Below are positions 35,773 to 44,692 of a stretch of 64,000 nucleotides of DNA, one piece after another. The notes below the pieces were generated by a model that saw only the letters and a program-made list of their open reading frames with translations, had not been told where the DNA came from and made no database searches. Source of the stretch: Brucella pecoris (GTDB lineage Bacteria > Pseudomonadota > Alphaproteobacteria > Rhizobiales > Rhizobiaceae); the NCBI RefSeq assembly GCF_006376675.1, contig NZ_VEWK01000001.1, positions 372,001 to 436,000 on the forward strand. Reading direction: 5' to 3'. How positions within the stretch are numbered: position 1 is the stretch's first letter; each line of letters opens with the position of its first letter. A program made the translations under genes and the position numbers.

Positions 35773-37059
35773 TCAAGCCGAGTAAACGGTTTTGCCTGCC
35801 ACTAAGGTGTGGACGACGCGACCTTGAAAACGCGCATTTTCGAAGCAACTGTTCTTCGAGAGCGAATGCAGGGCTTCCTCGCGTACGATCCACGGCTCGT
35901 CCAGGTCGACAATAGCGAGGTCGGCTTTGGCCCCCGGCTTCAGCGTACCGGCATCAAGACCAAAAATACGCGCTGGAGCGGTCGACAAAACCTCAACCAG
36001 CCGCAGTAACGGAATGCTGTCATTGTGATAAAGACGAAGTGCGGCACCCAACAATGTTTCAAGGCCGATGGCACCCGCTTCAGCATCCGCGAAGGGTAGG
36101 CGCTTGGTGTCAACGTCCTGTGGGTCGTGAGCCGAAACGATAATATCGATGGTGCCATTTTTTACGGCTTCGACGACGGCCAGGCGATCCTGTTCGCTGC
36201 GCAGAGGCGGCGACAGACGGAAGAAGGTGCGGAATTCCCCAATGTCGTTTTCATTGAGCGACAAATGGTTGATCGACACGCCAGCCGTCACCTTCGCGCC
36301 CAGATCCTTTGTACGGCGAACGGCTTCAGCCGACATTTCGCAAGAAAGCTGCGCCGCGTGGTAATTGCTGCTAGTCAGCGCTGCCAGACGCAGGTCGCGT
36401 TCCAGCGGAATCACTTCTGCTTCACGTGGACTGCCAGAGAGACCAAGCCAGCTTGCGAATAAGCCTTCGTTCATCACGCCGTTCGCGCCGAGATAGGGAT
36501 CGCGGGTTTCACAGGCGATGACCGCGTTGAAATCGCGGGCATAGGTTAGCGCACGCCGCATAAGCTGGGTATTGGCTATTGTCTGGCGACCTTCGGTGAA
36601 GGCAACTGCACCGGCATCGCGCAGCAGGCCGATTTCGGTCATTTCTTCGCCATGCAGGCCCTTGGTGATCGCAGCCGCCGGATGCACATTGACGACAGCC
36701 GTATCACGTGCAGTCCGCTTGACGAATTCCACCAGAGCTACATCATCAATGACCGGATCGGTGTCCGGCATCATGATGATGGAGGTGACACCGCCGGCAG
36801 CAGCAGCGCGGCTGGCCGAAGCGATGGTTTCGCGATGCTCTGCGCCTGGCTCGCCGATAAACACACGCGAATCGACCAGCCCTGGCAGGACGGCCTTGCC
36901 GCCCAGATCAATGATTTCCGCACCTTCCGGTGCGCCTTGATTGCGCGCATCCGTCCCGGCTGCAATGATCTTGCCGTCATGGATCAGCACGCTGCCGATT
37001 TCATCAAGACCGCGCGACGGATCGACGATGCGCGCGTTTTCAAACAGGATCGCGCTCAT
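35773..37059 (-). CDS. Dihydroorotase-like protein, probably non-catalytic (PyrX/PyrC' type)
   Basis: A 428-residue amidohydrolase-fold protein in the class I dihydroorotase family. The usual metal-binding DxHxHxREPG reads D63-S-R65-V-F67-I-G69-EPG, so both His and the substrate-binding Arg are gone. The HCED-type His is also missing (ACETRDP). The position of the carboxylated Lys (ITKGLHG) and the SAHDPQ segment remain. Such proteins (PyrX in Pseudomonas) do not turn over substrate; they form a dodecamer with PyrB that it needs for activity. The 4-base overlap with pyrB supports this. A separate catalytic pyrC should exist elsewhere. Confidence 0.88.
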   Translation of the reverse strand: MSAILFENARIVDPSRGLDEIGSVLIHDGKIIAAGTDARNQGAPEGAEIIDLGGKAVLPGLVDSRVFIGEPGAEHRETIASASRAAAAGGVTSIIMMPDTDPVIDDVALVEFVKRTARDTAVVNVHPAAAITKGLHGEEMTEIGLLRDAGAVAFTEGRQTIANTQLMRRALTYARDFNAVIACETRDPYLGANGVMNEGLFASWLGLSGSPREAEVIPLERDLRLAALTSSNYHAAQLSCEMSAEAVRRTKDLGAKVTAGVSINHLSLNENDIGEFRTFFRLSPPLRSEQDRLAVVEAVKNGTIDIIVSAHDPQDVDTKRLPFADAEAGAIGLETLLGAALRLYHNDSIPLLRLVEVLSTAPARIFGLDAGTLKPGAKADLAIVDLDEPWIVREEALHSLSKNSCFENARFQGRVVHTLVAGKTVYSA

Positions 37060-38036
37060 GCTGCTTCTCCGTTGATGGGCCCATTACCGGGGTTGCGGCG
37101 CGGATCGAGCAAGGCTTCCATCACGGCCATGCGCACGGCAACGCCCATTTCAACCTGTTGCTGGATCACACTCTGCGGCCCATCGGCGACGTCGGATGCG
37201 ATTTCGACACCACGGTTCATCGGGCCTGGATGCATGACGAGTGCGTCAGGCTTGGCGACTTTGAGTTTTTCCTTATCGAGGCCGTAGAATCGGAAATATT
37301 CGCGTACTGAAGGCACGAAGGACCCGGCCATACGCTCACGCTGAAGGCGCAGCATCATGACGACATCGGCGTCTTTCAGACCTTCTTCCATCGAATTGAA
37401 AACCTCGACGCTCATATCGGCCATACCGGAAGGCAAGAGCGTGGACGGTGCGACCACACGCACCCGTGCGCCAAGCGCATTGAGAAGAAGGATGTTGGAG
37501 CGCGCCACGCGAGAATGAAGCACATCGCCGCAGATGGCGACGATCAGATTTTCGATCTGCCCTTTGGCACGGCGGATGGTGAGCGCGTCGAGAAGTGCTT
37601 GTGTGGGGTGTTCGTGCGCGCCGTCACCAGCGTTGACCACCGAACAGCCAACTTTCTGTGCGAGCAAGGCAGCAGCGCCAGCCGAAGCGTGACGGATAAC
37701 CAATATATCCGGTTGCATGGCGTTCAGCGTCATCGCGGTATCGATGAGCGTTTCGCCTTTCTTGACCGACGAATTGCCGACCGACATATTCATAACGTCG
37801 GCGCCGAGCCGTTTTCCGGCCAGCTCGAACGACGATTGCGTTCGTGTCGATGCTTCGAAGAAGAGATTGATTTGCGTGCGACCGCGCAGGACGGACTTTT
37901 TCTTCTCGGGCTGTCTGGAAACAGCGACTTCCTGATCGGCAAGATCAAGAAGGCAGAGAATGTCCAGGGGCGAAAGCCCCTTGATGCCCAGCAGGTGGCG
38001 GTGAGGGAAAAGCGGAGGGACCGTTTGATTTGTCAT
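37056..38036 (-). CDS. pyrB: Aspartate carbamoyltransferase catalytic subunit
   Basis: A 326-residue enzyme that joins carbamoyl phosphate and aspartate in pyrimidine synthesis. Carbamoyl-phosphate site [13 protein letters not shown] (the usual STRTR has Gln), [10 protein letters not shown] and MHPGPMNRG are intact. Overlaps the dihydroorotase-like gene by 4 bases, and no pyrI is present, consistent with a PyrB-PyrX complex. Promoter is in the 183-base gap to the divergent AidB-like gene. Confidence 0.96.
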   Translation of the reverse strand: MTNQTVPPLFPHRHLLGIKGLSPLDILCLLDLADQEVAVSRQPEKKKSVLRGRTQINLFFEASTRTQSSFELAGKRLGADVMNMSVGNSSVKKGETLIDTAMTLNAMQPDILVIRHASAGAAALLAQKVGCSVVNAGDGAHEHPTQALLDALTIRRAKGQIENLIVAICGDVLHSRVARSNILLLNALGARVRVVAPSTLLPSGMADMSVEVFNSMEEGLKDADVVMMLRLQRERMAGSFVPSVREYFRFYGLDKEKLKVAKPDALVMHPGPMNRGVEIASDVADGPQSVIQQQVEMGVAVRMAVMEALLDPRRNPGNGPINGEAA

Positions 38037-38219
38037 GGCAAGTCACCCGTATAGGACCATGAGGCAGGTCCCGCAACCGTCCTTATAATGGCTTCGGCCG
38101 ATTCACCAAGAAAAACCTGTGCTGTCCTGACGACAAATTGAGTTCGGGATGGCAAAATTTTAGCAAATGCAATGCAAGAAACGTAAATTGAACTGAATCG
38201 CACAATACGGAACGAGCTT

Positions 38220-39848
38220 TTGAAAACGCACGACGTTACCAACCAGACGCCGCCCATGACGGGCAACAATGCCTATCTGGATGATCCGCTTCTGATGCAG
38301 ATTGCGGCACGATTCCCGAAGGAGCTGCATGCCGATCTGGAACAGACGGGCCGTTTTGTGTTGTCGGCTGAAGCACAGGATCTCGCTCGTCTCGCCAATA
38401 CCGAATTGCCGAAATTACGCACACACGATCGGCAGGGCAACCGTATCGACCTTGTCGAATACCATCCTGCCTATCATGCGCTGATGCGCCGTTCCATTGC
38501 GACGGGCTTGCATTGTTCCATATGGGAAGGCAATCCACTCGAAAGTGGTCGCCGTCATCAGGCCCGCGCATCGCGCTTTTTTTTGACGGCTCAGCTTGAG
38601 GCGGGGCATCTTTGCCCGATTACCATGACCAGCGCGTCGCTTGCGGCACTTATGGCATCGCCGGAGACCTATAAGGAATGGTCGCCGACCATTTTGTCGC
38701 GCAAGTATGACTTTTCGCAGAAACCTGCTCTTGCCAAACATGGCATTACACTCGGCATGGGCATGACCGAAAAACAGGGCGGAACCGATGTGCGCGCCAA
38801 TACGACGCGTGCAACCCGTAACGATGACGGCACTTATATCATCACTGGCCACAAGTGGTTCATGTCCGCGCCGATGTCGGATGCTTTTCTGACGCTCGCG
38901 CAGGCGGAAGAAGGCCTGTCCTGTTTTCTGCTACCGCGCCTCACTTCCGAGGGAAACGGGAACGGGTTCTTTTTCCAGCGTCTGAAAGACAAGCTCGGCA
39001 ACAAATCCAACGCTTCTTCGGAAGTTGAATTTGACGGTGCGGTCGGTCATCTGATCGGCAATCCCGGTGAAGGCGTCAAAACCATCATGGATATGGTCAC
39101 GCTGACACGGCTTGATTGTGCTGTCGCATCAGCAGGTCTGATGCGTTCGGGCCTCGCCGAAGCAGTGCATCACAGCCGTCATCGTCAGATATTCGGCAAG
39201 GCTCTTGTCGAGCAGCCCTTGATGCAGCGCGTTCTTGCCGACATGGCGCTCGATGTTGCGGGCGCGACTGCGCTCTCCATGCGGTTGGCACGCGCATTCG
39301 ATATGGCCGCCAGTGATCGCGCTGAAGCGGCTTTTGCGCGATGTATGACCCCGGTCGTTAAATACTGGGTGTGCAAGATCGCGCCCGCGCTTCTCTATGA
39401 AGCGATGGAGTGTCTTGGCGGCAACGGCTACATTGAGGAAGGCAATCTTGCACGTGCCTATCGCGAAGCCCCGGTCAATGCGATCTGGGAGGGTTCCGGC
39501 AATGTCATGGCATTGGATGTGGCGCGGGTGCTGTCCCGCGCGCCTGGTCTTTTCGATGAAGTGCTGGAATGGATCGGAGGACAGCTTGGCCCACGCGGAC
39601 AGGGGACACTTGATGTGTTGCGTGCTGCATTGCAGCTTACCGAAACTGATCCGGGCGTCGCGCGTCTTTTGACTGAGCAACTGGCCTATGCGGCAGCAGC
39701 AGCGGAACTGCGTCAGCTTGGGGCCGACGATGTGGCCGATGCGTTCATCGAGACCCGTCTTGGCGGTCAGTGGCGTTCGACCTATGGCATGCTGGACGCG
39801 CGCCACAACGCCGAAAGGATTCTCGACCAGCTCTATCCTGCGTCGTAA
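38220..39848 (+). CDS. Acyl-CoA dehydrogenase family protein, AidB-like
   Basis: A 542-residue flavoprotein. Alignable AidB landmarks: [30 protein letters not shown] (FAD-contacting TEKQGG), [47 protein letters not shown]. AidB binds DNA and is induced by alkylation in E. coli. A TTG start at 38220 is favoured because [10 protein letters not shown] corresponds to the N-terminus of E. coli AidB; ATG 38256 would remove it. Its end overlaps the convergent ruvX by 16 bases. Confidence 0.85.
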   Translation: MKTHDVTNQTPPMTGNNAYLDDPLLMQIAARFPKELHADLEQTGRFVLSAEAQDLARLANTELPKLRTHDRQGNRIDLVEYHPAYHALMRRSIATGLHCSIWEGNPLESGRRHQARASRFFLTAQLEAGHLCPITMTSASLAALMASPETYKEWSPTILSRKYDFSQKPALAKHGITLGMGMTEKQGGTDVRANTTRATRNDDGTYIITGHKWFMSAPMSDAFLTLAQAEEGLSCFLLPRLTSEGNGNGFFFQRLKDKLGNKSNASSEVEFDGAVGHLIGNPGEGVKTIMDMVTLTRLDCAVASAGLMRSGLAEAVHHSRHRQIFGKALVEQPLMQRVLADMALDVAGATALSMRLARAFDMAASDRAEAAFARCMTPVVKYWVCKIAPALLYEAMECLGGNGYIEEGNLARAYREAPVNAIWEGSGNVMALDVARVLSRAPGLFDEVLEWIGGQLGPRGQGTLDVLRAALQLTETDPGVARLLTEQLAYAAAAAELRQLGADDVADAFIETRLGGQWRSTYGMLDARHNAERILDQLYPAS

Positions 39849-40330
39849 TCATCAGATGCCGACCGCCTGATGCTATGCAGGCGGTCGAGTGCACCTTGCA
39901 GAATAAAGGCTGCTGCGGCCGAATCGATGCGCTCGGCCCGTTTGCCGCGCGAAACATCCATGCCAATCAGTGCCCGTTCGGCAGCGACGGTCGACAGACG
40001 CTCATCCCAGAATACGAAGGGTAAATCGGTCAAAGGCTGCATGGTGCGCACAAATGCCCGTGTAGCCTGAACGCGGGGACCGGAAGTTCCGTCCATATTC
40101 ACAGGCAAACCGATGACGATAACGCCGACCTTGTCGACGTCGAGCGCTTTCAGAAGCACCTGTGCGTCGATGGAAAATTTCACCCGTTTGATAACGGGGC
40201 GCGGATGCGCGAAGGAAAGACCGAGATCAGACACTGCAAGGCCGATGGTCTTGGTTCCCAGATCCAGTCCGGCAATCGTCTGCCCGGACTGAAGCAGCGC
40301 CGGAATTTCCTCGATTTCAACGACAGCCAT
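39833..40330 (-). CDS. ruvX: Putative Holliday junction resolvase RuvX/YqgF
   Basis: A 165-residue RNase H-fold protein with [15 protein letters not shown] (first acidic residue) near residue 24, [15 protein letters not shown] in the middle and [13 protein letters not shown] near residue 108. The family processes pre-16S rRNA and may resolve junctions. The 3' end overlaps the AidB-like gene's end by 16 bases on the opposite strand. Confidence 0.92.
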   Translation of the reverse strand: MAVVEIEEIPALLQSGQTIAGLDLGTKTIGLAVSDLGLSFAHPRPVIKRVKFSIDAQVLLKALDVDKVGVIVIGLPVNMDGTSGPRVQATRAFVRTMQPLTDLPFVFWDERLSTVAAERALIGMDVSRGKRAERIDSAAAAFILQGALDRLHSIRRSASDDYDAG

Positions 40331-40440
40331 TGGACCTCATAGGATTTTGAAGTGGTTTCTTATTGCCTTCAACTTTATCGGCGTCATATCTGTTCGCAAA
40401 CCGGAAATCGAGCCGGAAACAAAGATTGAGGAGAGACTTG

Positions 40441-41148
40441 ATGAAACTTACCTGGCTTGGCCACGCCGCTTTCCGCGTTGAAACGGCAAAGGCTGTTATC
40501 CTCATCGATCCGTTTCTGAACGGAAACCCGGGTGCAAAGGGCATCGATTTCAAGGATGCGACCAAGGGTGTAACCCACATTGCGCTGACCCACGGCCATG
40601 GCGACCATGTGGGCGATACGGTAGCTATCGCCAAGGAACACGACGCGACAGTGATAGCCAATGCCGATCTTGCAAGCTGGCTTGGCAGTCAGGGCGTGGA
40701 AAAGCTCGATCCTGGCAATACAGGTGGCACGGTGGCGCATGACGGGTTCACCGTTACCTTCGTCAATGCGCTCCACTCCTCGGCAATGCTGACGGAAAAC
40801 GGTGTCTCGCAGGCGCTGGGCAATCCGAATGGTCTGGTATTCCATTTCGAAGATGCGCCAACGCTCTATCACATGGGTGACACGGATATCTTCTCGGACA
40901 TGGGGCTTATCAATGAGCTTCATCAGCCTGAGATAGGAATTGTTCCCATTGGTGACCGTTTCACAATGGGTGGTGCGGTTGCAGCTCTCGCATGCCAGCG
41001 TTATTTCAACTTCAGCACCATACTGCCGTGCCATTATGGCTCGTTCCCGATCATTGATCAGACGGCGGACAAGTTCGTGGCCGGAATGACCGATCATCGG
41101 GAAGCCAAGGTGCTGACCGATCGTGCAGGAACGGTTCACAGCTTCTAA
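40441..41148 (+). CDS. UPF0173 metal-dependent hydrolase
   Basis: A 235-residue metallo-beta-lactamase-fold hydrolase. It has the HxHxDH metal motif ([11 protein letters not shown]), [14 protein letters not shown] at the start, DTDIFSDM and [19 protein letters not shown] precedes the ATG at 40441; a frame opening 26 codons upstream is excluded for lack of conservation. Substrate unknown. Upstream of gatC. Confidence 0.92.
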   Translation: MKLTWLGHAAFRVETAKAVILIDPFLNGNPGAKGIDFKDATKGVTHIALTHGHGDHVGDTVAIAKEHDATVIANADLASWLGSQGVEKLDPGNTGGTVAHDGFTVTFVNALHSSAMLTENGVSQALGNPNGLVFHFEDAPTLYHMGDTDIFSDMGLINELHQPEIGIVPIGDRFTMGGAVAALACQRYFNFSTILPCHYGSFPIIDQTADKFVAGMTDHREAKVLTDRAGTVHSF

Positions 41149-41262
41149 TGGCCTGTTGAAGTGCAAGAATTGTTGCGCTTCAACAATCACGCCGTTATAG
41201 CCGGTAGGAAAACTTTTCAGGGTGGCGGTTCGCCGCCCGATCTAGCATTTGCGGAGAACAGG

Positions 41263-41550
41263 ATGTCCGTCGATATTTCTACCGTCAAGCGCGTCGCGCA
41301 TCTGGCGCGCATTGCCGTCAGTGATGACGATGCAGAACGCATGACTGGCGAACTTAATGCTATTCTGGGCTTCGTCGAGCAACTGAATGAAGTCAATGTC
41401 GATGGTATCGAGCCTATGACTTCCGTTACGCCGATGGACATGCGCATGCGCGAGGACAAGGTAACGGATGGTGGCATTGCTGCTGCGGTGGTGGCAAATG
41501 CACCGGTTACGGAAGACAATTTCTTCGTTGTACCAAAGGTCGTGGAGTAG
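41263..41550 (+). CDS. gatC: Aspartyl/glutamyl-tRNA amidotransferase subunit C
   Basis: A 95-residue protein ([20 protein letters not shown], ...[17 protein letters not shown]). GatC stabilises the GatA-GatB complex that converts Glu-tRNA-Gln and Asp-tRNA-Asn by amidation. GCGGAGAACAGG precedes the ATG at 41263. Followed by a GNAT gene and gatA. Confidence 0.95.
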   Translation: MSVDISTVKRVAHLARIAVSDDDAERMTGELNAILGFVEQLNEVNVDGIEPMTSVTPMDMRMREDKVTDGGIAAAVVANAPVTEDNFFVVPKVVE

Positions 41551-41553
41551 GTT

Positions 41554-42030
41554 ATGGCCATTCGGGTTTCAATCGAGACCCCCTTGCAGGACGATGTGCG
41601 CGCGTTGGTCGAAGGACTGAATGCGTATCTTCTGCCGCTGTCACCGCTGGAATTCCAGTTCAAGATGACGGTCGAGCAGATGGCGGGGCCGGATACGACG
41701 GTCTTCGTGGCGCGCGATGAAGACCGCAAGGCTGTCGGCTGCGGTGCCTTGAAGATGCACGAAGATGGTGTCGGCGAGGTGAAGCGCATGTTCACCCTTC
41801 CGGAAGTGCGCGGAAAGCGCGTTGGTTCGGTTCTGGTGGGTGCGATTGTCGATCAGGCAAGGGCGAATGGCATTTCCCGCCTTGTACTCGAAACGGGCAC
41901 GGGACCCGGTTTTGCCAGTGCATGGCGGCTTTATGAGAATTCAGGTTTTACGCGCTGCGGTGTGGTTCTGGACTATCCGGATTCCGAATACAGCGCCTTT
42001 TTTGAAAAGCGTCTCGTTGAGGCGCACTGA
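41554..42030 (+). CDS. GNAT family N-acetyltransferase
   Basis: A 158-residue acetyltransferase with the acetyl-CoA loop region PEVRGKRVGSVLVGAIV and the C-terminal strand ENSGFTRCGVVLDY. Lies 3 bases after gatC and 12 before gatA, so it is part of the gat operon. Substrate unknown. Confidence 0.88.
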   Translation: MAIRVSIETPLQDDVRALVEGLNAYLLPLSPLEFQFKMTVEQMAGPDTTVFVARDEDRKAVGCGALKMHEDGVGEVKRMFTLPEVRGKRVGSVLVGAIVDQARANGISRLVLETGTGPGFASAWRLYENSGFTRCGVVLDYPDSEYSAFFEKRLVEAH

Positions 42031-42042
42031 CAGGATTTGACG

Positions 42043-43524
42043 ATGAGCGAACTGACCGCATTGACCATTGCCGAGGCGCGCGACAAGCTGAAGGCCAAAG
42101 CCATCACCGCGACCGAACTCACCGACGCCTATCTTTCCGCTATCGATTCCGCGAATGACGCGATCAATGCTTACGTGAAAGTGACTCACGATCAGGCGCG
42201 CTCGATGGCCAAGGCTTCGGATGAGCGTATTGCCAAGGGTGAAGCGGGTGCACTGGAAGGCATTCCGCTCGGCGTGAAGGACCTGTTTGCCACCAAGGGC
42301 GTACATACGCAGGCCTGCTCCCACATTCTCGATGGCTTCAAGCCGGAATATGAGTCAACCGTCACAGCCAATCTGTGGGCTGATGGTGCAGTTATGCTCG
42401 GCAAGCTCAACATGGATGAGTTCGCCATGGGCTCGTCCAACGAAACCTCCTATTACGGTTCGGTCAAAAACCCTTGGCGCGCCAATGGTTCCAACGCGGA
42501 TCTGGTGCCGGGTGGTTCGTCGGGCGGTTCGGCTGCCGCTGTTGCCGCACAGCTTTGCGCCGGCGCCACCGCAACTGATACCGGCGGTTCGATCCGCCAG
42601 CCCGCAGCCTTCACCGGCACGGTTGGTATCAAGCCGACCTATGGCCGCGTTTCGCGCTGGGGCACGGTTGCCTTCGCTTCGTCGCTCGATCAGGCAGGAC
42701 CGATTGCCCGCGACGTGCGTGATGCGGCTATCCTGTTGAAATCCATGGCTTCACTTGATCTGAAGGATACCACATCGGTCGATCTGCCTATTCCGGATTA
42801 TGAAGCTGCGATCGGTAAGTCGCTCAAGGGCATGAAGATTGGCATTCCGAAGGAATATCGCGTTGATGGCATGCCGGATGAGATTGAGGAGCTTTGGCAG
42901 AAGGGTATCCAGTATCTGAAGGATGCCGGTGCTGAGATTGTCGATATTTCGCTGCCACACACGAAATATGCGCTGCCCGCTTATTACATCGTGGCACCGG
43001 CGGAAGCCTCTTCAAATCTCGCCCGTTATGATGGCGTGCGTTACGGTCTGCGTGTACCCGGCAAGGACATTGCCGATATGTACGAACAGACCCGAGCAGC
43101 TGGCTTCGGCAAGGAAGTAAAGCGTCGTATCATGATCGGCACCTATGTTCTGTCGGCAGGCTACTACGATGCCTATTATCTGCGTGCGCAGAAAGTACGT
43201 ACGCTGATCAAGAAGGACTTTGAAGACGTATTCGCCAAGGGCGTACATGCGATCCTGACGCCAGCAACGCCTTCAGCTGCCTTTGGTCTTGCCGATGAGG
43301 ATCTCGCCAACGATCCGGTCAAGATGTATCTCAACGACATCTTCACGGTAACGGTCAACATGGCCGGTCTTCCGGGCATTGCCGTACCTGCCGGTATCAA
43401 TGAGAAAGGTCTGCCGCTGGGTCTTCAACTGATCGGACGTCCGTTCGAGGAAGAGACATTGTTTCAGGCGGCTCACGCTATTGAACAGGCTGCCGGACGG
43501 TTTAATCCGGCAAAGTGGTGGTAA
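42043..43524 (+). CDS. gatA: Aspartyl/glutamyl-tRNA amidotransferase subunit A
   Basis: A 493-residue amidase-signature enzyme with the Ser-cisSer-Lys triad: Lys in [18 protein letters not shown], cis-Ser in [12 protein letters not shown] and nucleophile Ser in [11 protein letters not shown]. It releases ammonia from glutamine for tRNA amidation by GatB. The ATG at 42043 follows CAGGATTTGACG. gatB, normally close by, is not in this window. Confidence 0.96.
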   Translation: MSELTALTIAEARDKLKAKAITATELTDAYLSAIDSANDAINAYVKVTHDQARSMAKASDERIAKGEAGALEGIPLGVKDLFATKGVHTQACSHILDGFKPEYESTVTANLWADGAVMLGKLNMDEFAMGSSNETSYYGSVKNPWRANGSNADLVPGGSSGGSAAAVAAQLCAGATATDTGGSIRQPAAFTGTVGIKPTYGRVSRWGTVAFASSLDQAGPIARDVRDAAILLKSMASLDLKDTTSVDLPIPDYEAAIGKSLKGMKIGIPKEYRVDGMPDEIEELWQKGIQYLKDAGAEIVDISLPHTKYALPAYYIVAPAEASSNLARYDGVRYGLRVPGKDIADMYEQTRAAGFGKEVKRRIMIGTYVLSAGYYDAYYLRAQKVRTLIKKDFEDVFAKGVHAILTPATPSAAFGLADEDLANDPVKMYLNDIFTVTVNMAGLPGIAVPAGINEKGLPLGLQLIGRPFEEETLFQAAHAIEQAAGRFNPAKWW

Positions 43525-44003
43525 AAATTGATCTTCTTGTTCGCCGGGGTTTCCCCGGCGAATTTGTTTCTATGGCTGCATTAGCGGTCCGAGCCTGGCG
43601 AATTGCGGCTCGCGATATTGAACTAACTGCCGAGAAGCATGAAGCTCTGGAAGCCAAGTTCCAGCGCGACCTTCACGCAAATACAGATTGTGTCCTGATT
43701 GCCGAAAGGGCTGGGATCGTTGCGGGCTGGGGCGCGAGGGTGCCTCAAAGCAATTACATTTCCGATTTATGGGTTGATCCGCTTCGCCAAGGGCAGGGGA
43801 TTGGTAGGCACCTTCTTGGTGCGCTGATGGCACAGATTCTACTTGATGGCTTTGACGAAGCGGTGATCGGCACTCACGCGGACAATCTTCCCGCTCTCAA
43901 CCTCTACAAAAGGGCTGGTTTTCGGATCGATTGGCGCGGCGAAGAATGGTCTGAAAGTTTCGGAAGAACAGTCGAAAAAGTGAGGATGTGCACCAAGCTT
44001 TGA
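43515..44003 (+). CDS. GNAT family N-acetyltransferase, second copy
   Basis: A 162-residue acetyltransferase starting at GTG 43515, inside the gatA end. The N-terminal [21 protein letters not shown] is the first strand and helix of the fold, so the later ATG (43572) would truncate it. Acetyl-CoA loop [21 protein letters not shown] and the C-terminal LYKRAGFR are clear. The 10-base overlap with gatA implies translational coupling. Substrate unknown. Confidence 0.88.
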   Translation: MVVKIDLLVRRGFPGEFVSMAALAVRAWRIAARDIELTAEKHEALEAKFQRDLHANTDCVLIAERAGIVAGWGARVPQSNYISDLWVDPLRQGQGIGRHLLGALMAQILLDGFDEAVIGTHADNLPALNLYKRAGFRIDWRGEEWSESFGRTVEKVRMCTKL

Positions 44004-44088
44004 AAGCCCATACTGTCGCAACTGTTGCCGAATGTTCCATCACGCCTATTCTTCTCTAGAGAGGATAATATCAGGAGGAGGGCAAGCG

Positions 44089-44271
44089 ATGTGGATCATG
44101 CTGACGGAAGTGAATGGTGAAAAGCTCGCCGTGAATTTCAATCACGTTCTTTCCTATAATGCTTATGGAACCGGCACACGCATTGTGACGCTGAGCACGG
44201 ATCAGACTTTCTTTGTTAAAGAATCGATCGAGGAGATCGAAGCCAAGCTCGGTATCGATGTAAAAGCTTGA
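44089..44271 (+). CDS. Small conserved-looking hypothetical protein (FlbD-like strands)
   Basis: A 60-residue protein (MLTEVNGEKLAVNFNHVLSY, then TLSTDQTFFVKESIEEIEAK). The pattern of an N-terminal LTxxNG strand pair and a late xVKES helix recalls the FlbD fold, but no flagellar gene is near. A strong AGGAGGAGG ribosome site precedes the ATG. It may be a cytoplasmic beta-rich protein of unknown function. Confidence 0.75.
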   Translation: MWIMLTEVNGEKLAVNFNHVLSYNAYGTGTRIVTLSTDQTFFVKESIEEIEAKLGIDVKA

Positions 44272-44317
44272 AGTCCTCATTTATCAGTAATTTATGAGGC
44301 TCTATTGAAAAAGAAAA

Positions 44318-44349
44318 TGAACGGCATTGCGTTTGCGAATTGCCGTTCA
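44318..44349. terminator. Hairpin after the small protein gene
   Basis: TGAACGGCA...TGCCGTTCA, a perfect 9-bp stem with a 14-nt loop, 46 bases after the stop codon. No T-run follows. Probably ends the gat transcript. Confidence 0.55.
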
Positions 44350-44380
44350 TGCCGCCTCAGCATTTCAGGTTTTCTCTACT

Positions 44381-44420
44381 AGAGCATTTCCTGTTTTGAT
44401 TGAATCATTGGGAATGCTCT
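44381..44420. repeat. AGAGCATT hairpin module
   Basis: AGAGCATT...AATGCTCT, 8-bp perfect stem with a 24-nt loop. It precedes the GAAAACCGTTTC repeat, the same pairing of modules as near 19351-19443. Confidence 0.65.
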
Positions 44421-44436
44421 ATCTTTTTGTTTTTAC

Positions 44437-44480
44437 GCGCATCTTGTTCCGAAAACCGTTTCACACTTTTCGGGATGCGC
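44437..44480. repeat. GAAAACCGTTTC palindromic repeat, copy 4
   Basis: GCGCAT...ATGCGC arms around TTGTTCCGAAAACCGTTTCA. Same orientation as copies 1 and 2. Part of the palindrome cluster downstream of parE. Confidence 0.75.
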
Positions 44481-44525
44481 TCTAGCTTCTCAGAATTCGC
44501 AGAGAAACCTCTGGAGACGCGCTCA

Positions 44526-44597
44526 AGTGGTCTGATTCCGACATTTGCATCCCTCGGTTACAAGCGTCGGACAAATGTCGAAATCAAAGAGACCACT
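44526..44597. repeat. Large inverted repeat with AGTGGTCT/AGACCACT arms
   Basis: AGTGGTCTGATTCCGACATTTG (44526-44547) pairs with CAAATGTCGAAATC...AGACCACT (44572-44597) with one mismatch and a 4-base bulge; loop about 24 nt. It is immediately next to another large inverted repeat (44611-44692). Confidence 0.8.
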
Positions 44598-44610
44598 AGC
44601 AAGCATATGT

Positions 44611-44692
44611 ATCTAGTGGATTTTTCGAATTTGACGTTTGAAGCAGCATCTGTATCAGCCGGGATTCAAACGTCAAATTCAATCCACTAGAT
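44611..44692. repeat. Large inverted repeat that includes the parE stop codon
   Basis: The arm at 44611-44642 (starts ATCTAGTGGA, contains TTTGACGTTTGAA) pairs with 44665-44692 (TTCAAACGTCAAATTC, then ATCCACTAGAT): about 28 pairs with a 4-base bulge and a 22-base loop. The parE stop TAG is the CTA at 44687-44689, inside the second arm, so the last codons of parE are part of the hairpin. Confidence 0.85.
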
